From the NCBI RefSeq assembly GCF_000188055.2, contig NZ_AEUZ02000001.1, positions 1,316,001 through 1,380,000 on the forward strand: 64,000 nucleotides of DNA, read 5' to 3'. Below are positions 57,555-64,000 of this stretch, in pieces; position 1 is the first letter of the stretch, and the number at the start of each line of letters is the position of its first letter. A model generated the notes under the pieces. The model worked only from the letters and a program-made list of their open reading frames with translations. It was not told where the DNA came from and ran no database searches. Origin of the DNA: Streptococcus urinalis 2285-97 (GTDB lineage Bacteria > Bacillota > Bacilli > Lactobacillales > Streptococcaceae). Position numbers and translations under genes: made by a program.

Positions 57555-58868
57555 TTAGTCGACAAATTCAAATTCAAAATGACCAATCCTGACAATATCA
57601 CCATCTTTTGCACCACGTTCACGAAGAGCTTCATCAACACCCATTCCACGCAATTGTCTTGCAAATTTCATGATTGATTCATCACGTTCCATATTTGTCA
57701 TGACAAATAATTTTTCTAATTTCTCACCTGACAAGACCCAAGCTGCATCATCATCACGACTAATCTCAAATGGTCGTTCATCCTCATTAAAGCCATAATA
57801 AACTTCATCTTGAGCCAATTCACTTTCATCATAAAGAAGAAATTCACCAGTTTTATCCAATAATTCAGCCGTCGCATCTAAAAGATTTTCCAAACCTTGA
57901 TGAGCTAAACTTGAAATTGGAAAAATCATTGGTAAGTCTTCAAATTCATCATAATTTGCTTTTAATTTTGATTTAAATTCAGCTAGGTTCTCTTCAGATT
58001 CTGCCATATCCATCTTATTTGCAACGATAATTTGAGGTCTTTCTAACAATCGAAGATTGTAGGTTTCCAATTCATTATTAATGGCTAAATAATCTTCATA
58101 TGGATCTCTTCCTTCACTTGCTGACATATCAATAACATGTAAAATAACTCTGGTTCTTTCGATATGTCTTAAAAATTGTGTTCCTAGTCCAATACCTTGG
58201 CTTGCACCTTCAATCAATCCTGGTAAATCAGCCATTGCAAAACTCTCACCAGATTTCGTTCTAACCATTCCTAAATTGGGAACAATAGTTGTAAAATGAT
58301 AGGCACCAATTTTGGGTTTAGCCGCAGAAACAACACTTAGTAAGGTAGATTTTCCAACAGACGGAAAACCTACTAGTCCTACATCTGCTAAAATTTTGAG
58401 TTCTAACTCAAGTTGTTTTTCTTCTCCTGGCTCACCATTTTCAGCAATTTCAGGCGCTGGATTTCGTGGTGTGGCAAATCTAATATTACCACGGCCACCT
58501 CGACCACCACGCGCAATAACAAATTCTTGTCCGTTCTCAACTAAGTCTGTGATAACTTTTCCAGTCTCAGCATCTCTAACAGTAGTTCCTTGAGGTACTT
58601 CAACAATTAGGTCTTCTGCACCACGTCCGTGCATACCTTTTGTCATCCCTTTTTCACCTGCTTTTGCTTTGAATTTTCGATTATAACGAAAATCCATCAG
58701 TGTTCTAAGGCCCTCTTCTACTCTAAAAATAACCGAGCCACCTTTACCACCATCTCCGCCCCACGGGCCACCATTAGGAACATACTTCTCCCGACGGAAA
58801 GCAACCATTCCATCTCCACCTCGACCAGCTTGAACACTAATCTTAGCAGTATCTAAAAACATACTCAT
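57555..58868 (-). CDS. obgE: Obg-family GTPase
   Basis: A 437-residue ribosome-assembly and stress GTPase. The glycine-rich Obg fold covers residues 1-158 ([29 protein letters not shown]), the G domain about 160-335 (G1 [12 protein letters not shown]3 [10 protein letters not shown]4 NKMD), and the OCT domain the last 85 residues. All motifs are present. It probably shares a transcript with the 56-aa gene after it. Confidence 0.97.
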   Translation of the reverse strand: MSMFLDTAKISVQAGRGGDGMVAFRREKYVPNGGPWGGDGGKGGSVIFRVEEGLRTLMDFRYNRKFKAKAGEKGMTKGMHGRGAEDLIVEVPQGTTVRDAETGKVITDLVENGQEFVIARGGRGGRGNIRFATPRNPAPEIAENGEPGEEKQLELELKILADVGLVGFPSVGKSTLLSVVSAAKPKIGAYHFTTIVPNLGMVRTKSGESFAMADLPGLIEGASQGIGLGTQFLRHIERTRVILHVIDMSASEGRDPYEDYLAINNELETYNLRLLERPQIIVANKMDMAESEENLAEFKSKLKANYDEFEDLPMIFPISSLAHQGLENLLDATAELLDKTGEFLLYDESELAQDEVYYGFNEDERPFEISRDDDAAWVLSGEKLEKLFVMTNMERDESIMKFARQLRGMGVDEALRERGAKDGDIVRIGHFEFEFVD

Positions 58869-58901
58869 TCTTTTACTACTCTCTTTTCAAATCTAGTTTA
58901 A

Positions 58902-58922
58902 AAAAACGCCTTTTCGGCGTTT
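58902..58922 (-). terminator. terminator after the DUF4044 gene
   Basis: AAACGCCGAAAAGGCGTTTTTTT on the minus strand: stem ACGCC/GGCGT, loop GAAAA, T run. Confidence 0.9.
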
Positions 58923-58924
58923 CT

Positions 58925-59053
58925 TTACATGATGCCTGCAAGTGCACCTGCAATTAAGCCACCTACAGTGACAAGAACCATTAAAATGACGACAACTAAT
59001 GTAATTTTTTCAAATGTCGTTTTTTTACGAGGTCCATTTTCTCCAAATGCCAA
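58925..59053 (-). CDS. DUF4044-family small membrane protein
   Basis: A 42-residue protein with a TTG start (reads MAFGENGPRKKTTFEKITLV at its N-terminus), GAGGT 8 bases upstream, and one C-terminal transmembrane helix (about 19-41) ending in GALAGIM. The N-terminus and helix match the DUF4044 family of lactic bacteria, whose function is unknown. It has its own terminator and lies between obgE and the divergent pepS. Confidence 0.85.
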   Translation of the reverse strand: MAFGENGPRKKTTFEKITLVVVILMVLVTVGGLIAGALAGIM

Positions 59054-59152
59054 AATACATACCTCTTCTTATTGAATCTTCCTAACTATTTTATCATGAA
59101 TTACTATATTTATCAACTTGTAGATGATGACAAGACACCAAAGAGTCAGCCT

Positions 59153-59181
59153 TGAGCTTTTCTTCTTTTTATGCTAAATTT
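59153..59181 (+). promoter_or_regulatory. pepS promoter
   Basis: TTGAGC (59153-59158), 17 bases ending in TGC, then TAAATT (59176-59181), 33 bases before the ATG. The -10 is imperfect. Confidence 0.45.
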
Positions 59182-59213
59182 AAGAAAGAATGAAAAGAAA
59201 ATAGGAGATAACA

Positions 59214-60455
59214 ATGGTACTACCACGTTTTAATGAACTTTTAGAAAAATATGCTGATCTTTTGATCAAAAAAGGGGTCAACATTCAAAAAGGACACACA
59301 CTTTTATTGACAATTTCTGTTGAACATTATGACTTTGCTCGCTTAATTACAAAGAAAGCTTACGAATCTGGAGCAGCTGAAGTTGTTGTGGATTATATTG
59401 ATGACAGTATCACAAAAGATAAGCTTCTTTATGCAGATCATGACAGACTTATTAATGTACCTCAATATATTGTTGAAAAATCACATTATTTTTTAGATAA
59501 AAAAGCAAGTCGCTTGTTTGTTCGTTCTTCAGATCCAAATGCTTTTTCTGGAGTCGATCAAGAGCGTCTATCAGAATCAACCAAAGCAACAGCGATTGCA
59601 CTTGAAGAACAAAGAGCGGCTACACAAGCCAACAAAGTTAGTTGGAATTTAGTGTCTGCTGCTAGTCCTTCTTGGGCAAAAATGGTATTTCCTCATTTGA
59701 AGACTGAAGAAGAGCAAGTTGATGCACTTTGGGATGCCATTTTTAAAATGAATCGTATTTATGAAGAAAATCCAATTAAAGCTTGGGATCTTCACCAAGA
59801 GAAGTTATTATCAAAAGCAGAACAATTAAATAAATACCAATTCGATGCCCTTCACTACATGGCACCAGGAACAGACTTAACCTTAGGAATGCCTGAGAAT
59901 CATTATTGGGAAGCTGCTGGTTCTACTAATGCTCAAGGTGAAACCTTTATTGCTAATATGCCTACGGAAGAAGTTTTTTCTGCACCAGATTATCGAAGGG
60001 CAGATGGCTATGTATCTTCTACCAAACCATTAAGCTATGCAGGTGTCGTTATAGAAAATATGACCTTTACATTCAAAGATGGGCAGATTGTTGATGTTAA
60101 AGCTGAAAAAGGTCAAGAGACCTTGGAAAGATTAATTTCTGAAAATGAGGGTGCCAGATCACTTGGTGAGGTTGCTTTGGTTCCTCACAAAACACCTATT
60201 TCACTTTCTGGTTTAACATTCTTTAATACTCTTTTTGATGAAAATGCATCCAATCATTTAGCTATTGGTTCTGCCTATGCTTTCTCTGTAAAAGGGGGGA
60301 CTGAAATGACTCAAGAGCAATTAAAAGAAGCTGGACTCAATAGATCTAGCGCTCATGTTGACTTTATGATAGGATCAGATCAGATGGACATTGATGGTAT
60401 AACTAAAGATGGACAAGTTATTCCTATTTTTAGAAAAGGTGAATGGGCCATATAA
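59214..60455 (+). CDS. pepS: aminopeptidase PepS (M29 family)
   Basis: A 413-residue M29 metallo-aminopeptidase that removes N-terminal residues from peptides in the cytosol. Metal-ligand regions are seen in NMPTEEVFSAPD (about 243-254), the E-N-E segment LISENEGARSLGEVALV (about 308-324), SNHLAIGSAY (about 345) and SSAHVDFMIGS (about 380). AGGAG precedes the ATG. Single gene with its own terminator. Confidence 0.95.
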   Translation: MVLPRFNELLEKYADLLIKKGVNIQKGHTLLLTISVEHYDFARLITKKAYESGAAEVVVDYIDDSITKDKLLYADHDRLINVPQYIVEKSHYFLDKKASRLFVRSSDPNAFSGVDQERLSESTKATAIALEEQRAATQANKVSWNLVSAASPSWAKMVFPHLKTEEEQVDALWDAIFKMNRIYEENPIKAWDLHQEKLLSKAEQLNKYQFDALHYMAPGTDLTLGMPENHYWEAAGSTNAQGETFIANMPTEEVFSAPDYRRADGYVSSTKPLSYAGVVIENMTFTFKDGQIVDVKAEKGQETLERLISENEGARSLGEVALVPHKTPISLSGLTFFNTLFDENASNHLAIGSAYAFSVKGGTEMTQEQLKEAGLNRSSAHVDFMIGSDQMDIDGITKDGQVIPIFRKGEWAI

Positions 60456-60459
60456 TAAC

Positions 60460-60487
60460 AAAGTCAGTTTTGTACTGGCTTTTTTTC
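60460..60487 (+). terminator. terminator after pepS
   Basis: AAGTCAGTTTTGTACTGGCTTTTTTT: stem AAGTCAGT/ACTGGCTT with one G-T pair and a T run. Confidence 0.8.
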
Positions 60488-60497
60488 TTGCAATGTT

Positions 60498-60503
60498 TAT
60501 AAT
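60498..60503 (+). promoter_or_regulatory. -10 element directly before the CorA-like start
   Basis: TATAAT ends 6 bases before the ATG at 60510, and no ribosome site lies between. Transcription would begin at or next to the ATG, giving a leaderless mRNA. The -35 is poor. Confidence 0.45.
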
Positions 60504-60509
60504 AGAATT

Positions 60510-61427
60510 ATGTTTTATAAGGTATCAGAAAAGTTAGAAAAGACTTCATTAGAAGAGTGTTTAGATAACCATTTTAGCTATATAGCCATTCTTTCAACAA
60601 ATGAATGGATTACATTCAAAGAAAAAAGTCATCTTCATCTTGAAATTGAATTTCCAAAATCACATATCAAGACCAGTCATATTTATCACTATCAAGATAA
60701 ACTCATTGGTCAATTTAGCACTCCTGATAGAAAAGTTATTTTGAACCAAAATCATCATTTTTCATTTCTCATCCAAAAAAATACCCTCATCTTTATTGAT
60801 GATAGTCAATTTTGCCAATCAATTTTTAATGATTTAAGAAAAGATAACCATTGGAAAGACCCCGATTTAGGAAGAATATTATTTGATTTTTTAGATAAAT
60901 TGATTCAAGATGATGTTTCTTTACTAGAAAAGTTTGGTATGACCTTAACCGATATGGAAGGTGAACTTTTGGAAGGAAAAGATCATATTAATTCTAATCA
61001 ACTTAGTCAAATCAGGCATAAAATTGTTAAATTGGATTTTAATTACAGTCAATTTGCGACTTTGACTGAGGAACTGAGTCACGATACAGACCATCTTTTT
61101 ACCAATCAAAACCTCAACAATTTTCGACTTTTATCTATTAAAATCGACCATCTTCAGCATATGATTGAAAGTTTAAAAGATGATATCTCACAAATAAAAG
61201 GGATGCAGCAATCAATCGTTGATGAAAAACAAAATCATATCATGACTGTATTGACGATTGTGACCACATGTTGCACACCAATCACTATTATTGTTGGTTG
61301 GTATGGTATGAATTTTGATTTTATGCCAGAATTAAACAGTCCATTAGGTTATCCTATTGTTATTATTGTTTCTATTCTAATATTAATTATTAATATCTCT
61401 TATTTTAAACACAAAAAATGGCTATAA
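60510..61427 (+). CDS. CorA-family magnesium/divalent cation transporter
   Basis: A 305-residue CorA-like protein: a cytosolic N-terminal funnel domain with long helices (about 1-240) and two C-terminal transmembrane helices separated by the pore motif YGMNF (about 269-273). The MPEL selectivity-type loop follows. It should take up Mg2+ (or Co2+/Ni2+). The ATG has no Shine-Dalgarno and lies just after a -10 element; the next in-frame Met is too far in to be the start. It is not in an operon. Confidence 0.9.
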   Translation: MFYKVSEKLEKTSLEECLDNHFSYIAILSTNEWITFKEKSHLHLEIEFPKSHIKTSHIYHYQDKLIGQFSTPDRKVILNQNHHFSFLIQKNTLIFIDDSQFCQSIFNDLRKDNHWKDPDLGRILFDFLDKLIQDDVSLLEKFGMTLTDMEGELLEGKDHINSNQLSQIRHKIVKLDFNYSQFATLTEELSHDTDHLFTNQNLNNFRLLSIKIDHLQHMIESLKDDISQIKGMQQSIVDEKQNHIMTVLTIVTTCCTPITIIVGWYGMNFDFMPELNSPLGYPIVIIVSILILIINISYFKHKKWL

Positions 61428-61454
61428 AAAAGACTATCACTTGATAGTCTTTTA
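61427..61454. terminator. bidirectional terminator between corA-like and rsuA
   Basis: AAAAGACTATCACTTGATAGTCTTTT: stem AAAAGACTATCA/TGATAGTCTTTT with A and T runs on both sides, serving both converging genes. Confidence 0.9.
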
Positions 61455-62168
61455 TGATTTTTTTAATAACTCTAATTCTTCAGAGGTTAATCGTCTATAA
61501 GAACCTTCCTTTAATGTTTTATCTAATAGAAGGTTACCCATTTTTATTCTTTTTAGATCACTAACTTCTTTGCCACAGGCTAGTACCATTCGTTTTACTT
61601 GATGGAACTTCCCTTCTTTTAGTGTAATTTTAACTCGACTAGTTTCCTTTTCTTGATTAATAGCTATTATCTCCAATCTTGCAGGTAAACAGGTGAAATC
61701 TTTCAAAACAATTCCTTGCTCAAAACTGTTTTTATCTGCTTCAGTCATGATACCTTTAACTTCAGCGATGTATTCTTTTTCAACATGCTTTTTGGGAGAT
61801 AACATATTATGAGCTAATGCTCCATCATTGGTTAGAATTAATAAGCCTCTAGTATCTTTGTCTAGCCGTCCCACTGGAAAAATACCGTTTTTGTAATCTT
61901 CATTTGATAGTAAATCAATGACTGTCTTATGCTCTTTATCTTCTGTAGCTGAAATGACACCTTTAGGTTTATTTAGCATGAAATAAGTGAATTTTTCATA
62001 GACTAATTGGTTACCATCTAAACTTATAATATCTTTGTTTTCATTTATTTGTGCTTTTGCAGAGGTTACCGTTTTTTGATTTACAGAAATTCTTTTTTGC
62101 TTTATGAGTTCTTTTACTTGGCTTCTACTACCGATAGACATTTCTACTAAAAATTTATCAAGTCTCAT
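61452..62168 (-). CDS. rsuA: 16S rRNA pseudouridine synthase (RsuA family)
   Basis: A 238-residue enzyme with an N-terminal S4 RNA-binding domain (residues 1-60, MRLDKFLVEMSIGSRSQVKE) and the RsuA catalytic domain with the Asp in PVGRLDKDTRGLLILTND (about 101-118). RsuA forms pseudouridine at position 516 of 16S rRNA; paralogues act elsewhere, so the target is inferred. Its start overlaps the end of the broken DUF1801 gene by 11 bases. Confidence 0.9.
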   Translation of the reverse strand: MRLDKFLVEMSIGSRSQVKELIKQKRISVNQKTVTSAKAQINENKDIISLDGNQLVYEKFTYFMLNKPKGVISATEDKEHKTVIDLLSNEDYKNGIFPVGRLDKDTRGLLILTNDGALAHNMLSPKKHVEKEYIAEVKGIMTEADKNSFEQGIVLKDFTCLPARLEIIAINQEKETSRVKITLKEGKFHQVKRMVLACGKEVSDLKRIKMGNLLLDKTLKEGSYRRLTSEELELLKKS

Positions 62169-62523
62169 TTTCTTCTACTTTCTTACCTTGCCATTGTAAC
62201 ATTTCAATCAGAATATCTCGAGGTAATTCTTGATTATAGTAACATTGTAATCCTCTTTTAGTGAATGATAACTGAGGGTATTTTTTAGAAAATTGACCAA
62301 TTAATTGAGGTGCTAAGTAAAAATAAACATTCACGTGGTCTTTATAGGCATCAAAATGCGCTTAATAGTGTTTATCCCAATAAGATGGCATTGACCAAGA
62401 TAAGCCTTCAATAGTTGAGGGGAGTTCAGACAATATGAGATTTCTAAGTTGACTTAAAAAATCTCTCACAGATTCAGATTGCTCATTAATATAGTGATTT
62501 ACAGCTACTTTATCTTCTTTCAT
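62158..62523 (-). pseudogene. DUF1801 protein gene with an internal stop
   Basis: Hand translation gives MKEDKVAVNHYINEQSESV, then a DUF1801-type core SWSMPSYWDKHY, a TAA at codon 54 (62362-62364), and then AHFDAYKDHVNVYFYLAP continuing in the same frame to TGA at 62158-62160. The halves together match the length and order of a DUF1801 (YdhG-like) protein of about 121 residues. A single base change (for example TTA to TAA) explains the stop. No start for the second half is evident. The intact 3' end overlapping rsuA suggests recent loss. Confidence 0.8.
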
Positions 62524-62618
62524 TTTTCAATCCTTTTAAAAAATAGTATACCATAAAAATATTTTTCTAAGACTGAAAACGCTTAATATATTATAATAAA
62601 GAAAAAGGAGGACTTAAC

Positions 62619-62984
62619 ATGTCTATCACACGTCAAACTTTTCATACAACACCTAAACATTCAGCAAAATTCTTGGGTTCTGGCACTTTAGAAGTACTTG
62701 CAACACCAGCCTTGGTAACATTTATGGAAAACACTGCTTCAACTTTTATCCAAAAACAACTTGAAGAAGGTAAGACATCAGTTGGAAGCGAAATGGCAAT
62801 CCAACACTTGAAAGCTTCTAAAATTGGCGAAGATATTGATATTGTCATTACTGCACTTAAAGAAGAAAGTCACAGATATGATTTTCGTTTAGAAGCATTT
62901 GCTAAGAATGAACTGATCGCAAAAGCATGTCATACTAGAGTTCGTATCGATACACAACGTTTTTTAAAGTCACTTGAACAATAA
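62619..62984 (+). CDS. hot-dog thioesterase, FlK-like
   Basis: A 121-residue single hot-dog domain of the fluoroacetyl-CoA thioesterase-like family. The Glu-containing helix ALVTFMENTASTF (about 34-46), KTSVGSEMAIQHLK (about 56-69) and the C-terminal ACHTRVRID are typical. It should hydrolyse a small acyl-CoA, but the substrate is unknown and fluoroacetate resistance is not implied. Strong ribosome site (AAGGAGG) and a terminator directly after. It is divergent from the DUF1801 remnant. Confidence 0.85.
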   Translation: MSITRQTFHTTPKHSAKFLGSGTLEVLATPALVTFMENTASTFIQKQLEEGKTSVGSEMAIQHLKASKIGEDIDIVITALKEESHRYDFRLEAFAKNELIAKACHTRVRIDTQRFLKSLEQ

Positions 62985-63008
62985 AAACCTGCTAAGCAGG
63001 TTTTTTTA
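62983..63008. terminator. terminator between the thioesterase and the MFS gene
   Basis: AAAACCTGCTAAGCAGGTTTT with flanking A and T runs; it can serve both converging genes. The MFS stop codon lies in the T run. Confidence 0.9.
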
Positions 63009-64000
63009 GATTTCTTTTAATTTTAAATAATTCTCAGCTTTTAAATTTTTTATTGAAAGCATCGCAATGAAACTAATAAGGTATAAGCCTGCAAGGAAAA
63101 GCATTACCATTGAGACACTAGACACATCCAAAATTTTACCAATAATAACTGATGAGAAACCACCAATGGCACGACCAACATTTAAAATGACATTATTAGC
63201 TGTAGAACGAATATGATGTGGATATAGTTGTGTGATCATAGCACCATAACCAGCAAACATACCATTAACAAAGAATCCAACGATTGCACCACCAATTAAC
63301 ATAGTTGGCATTGAGTTAGCAAATTGGAAGAGATAAACACATACAGCTGATGCAATTAAAAAGACAGAATAGACTAGTCTTGGTCCAAATTTATCTAGGA
63401 TTTGGCCAAATGTTAGCATCCCTAAACACATACCTAAAATTGTTGAAACCATCCAAAGAGAAGAATCCTTAACAGAGATATGTAAACTTGTTTGAATAAT
63501 AGTTGGTAACCAGTTCATCATACCAAAGTATCCCGCAATCTGAACTGTAGTCATAACCATTAAAGCAAGTGTTTGAGCAACCAATGCTGGTGTTTCAAAT
63601 AATTGGGAAATTTTTACAGGTTGGCTTGACTCTTCATGACTTTGATGATCAGCACCATTATCCCAAATGTTATGATCATCAATAGCAAATTGCATCCAAA
63701 GGACGAGAATAATTGGCGCTAGTCCAAATAAGAATAAACCTCTCCATCCTAATGCTGGTGCTAACCAACCTGCTAAAAGAGCTGAACTGATTGAACCAAT
63801 TTGTCCTGCAATTCCATTGAGTGATGAAATTCGTCCCATTTTGTCTGAAGGGACAATTCCGGCCATGATAGCAATCGCTACACCATATTCACCACCGACA
63901 CCAATACCAGCAATAAAACGCATAAGGTACAAATAATTAATAGAATGTGTAAAATAGATTAAACCTGTCGCAATTGAAAAAAGTAAAATCGTCCATTTAA
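63006..64000 (-). CDS. MFS transporter, C-terminal part (5' end beyond the window)
   Basis: The frame stays open to the right edge (the edge reads KWTILLFSIATG upstream of the first internal Met), so this is the last 331 residues or so of a larger protein. It has at least nine transmembrane segments, RFIAGIGVGGEYG (a sugar/metabolite:H+ symporter-type loop, in the first visible third), a central loop rich in His and Asp (DDHNIWDNGADHQSHEES) and FGQILDKFGPRLVYS, the second-half MFS motif. It belongs to the sialate/aromatic-acid/niacin-like symporter group, but the substrate cannot be read. Confidence 0.85.
   Translation of the reverse strand, partial: KWTILLFSIATGLIYFTHSINYLYLMRFIAGIGVGGEYGVAIAIMAGIVPSDKMGRISSLNGIAGQIGSISSALLAGWLAPALGWRGLFLFGLAPIILVLWMQFAIDDHNIWDNGADHQSHEESSQPVKISQLFETPALVAQTLALMVMTTVQIAGYFGMMNWLPTIIQTSLHISVKDSSLWMVSTILGMCLGMLTFGQILDKFGPRLVYSVFLIASAVCVYLFQFANSMPTMLIGGAIVGFFVNGMFAGYGAMITQLYPHHIRSTANNVILNVGRAIGGFSSVIIGKILDVSSVSMVMLFLAGLYLISFIAMLSIKNLKAENYLKLKEI

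Noticed and set aside
57461..57664. Open frame spanning the end of obgE and the small gene after it
   Set aside because: It overlaps both obgE and the 56-residue gene in a different frame; the latter has the ribosome site and terminator.

Overview
The window is an AT-rich stretch of a Streptococcus chromosome. The gene content and order (rpsU / mscL / dnaG-rpoD, a rgp/gac rhamnan locus, dltXABCD, the malQP-malR-malXFG cluster, the hflX-rnz-recJ-apt-dnaD-nth block) and the protein sequences point to the pyogenic side of the genus, such as S. uberis, S. parauberis or S. iniae. The species cannot be fixed from sequence alone. I see no prophage, insertion sequence, CRISPR array, tRNA or rRNA. The DNA reads as core chromosome with several individually broken or altered genes.

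Layout. 1-3138: the end of a lactonase-type gene, a small acidic protein, and rmlB-rmlC-rmlA (dTDP-rhamnose synthesis). 3196-8757: an FAD oxidoreductase, Nif3-like protein, tRNA methyltransferase TrmK, endonuclease III, DnaD, a dead metA and apt. 8891-14704: recJ, a short-chain dehydrogenase, rnz, an uncharacterised protein and hflX. 14782-19185: two neighbouring secreted peptidoglycan hydrolases that share GBS-Bsp-like repeats, one an amidase and one a CHAP protein (LytF-like). 19262-33281: a ten-gene rhamnan wall-polysaccharide operon (rgpA-F plus four side-chain genes) preceded by rmlD. Together with rmlABC this completes the dTDP-L-rhamnose pathway inside the window. 33403-37464: DUF59 protein, rpoD, dnaG, mscL and rpsU. 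37565-47201: an orphan amino-acid binding lipoprotein and the maltodextrin regulon, with MalR operators placed inside two promoters. 47190-51720: dltXABCD for D-alanylation of teichoic acids. 51948-64000: uvrB, glnPQ, obgE with two tiny neighbours, pepS, a CorA-like transporter, rsuA, a broken DUF1801 gene, a thioesterase and a truncated MFS transporter.

Cell-envelope work dominates: rhamnan synthesis and export, probable glycerol-phosphate decoration, D-alanylation and two wall hydrolases, next to central information-processing genes. Four small or edge genes (partial lactonase, DltX, the protein after obgE, DUF4044 protein) were recovered by hand translation.

The most notable observations are small lesions: metA carries a frameshift in a poly-A tract and a Trp-to-stop change next to its catalytic cysteine; dltD has a 10-bp tandem duplication that removes its expected stop and runs the frame through the terminator; the maltodextrin-binding protein has Tyr where the lipobox Cys should be; and a DUF1801 gene has an internal stop. 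I found no convincing evidence of a wholly new multi-gene system.
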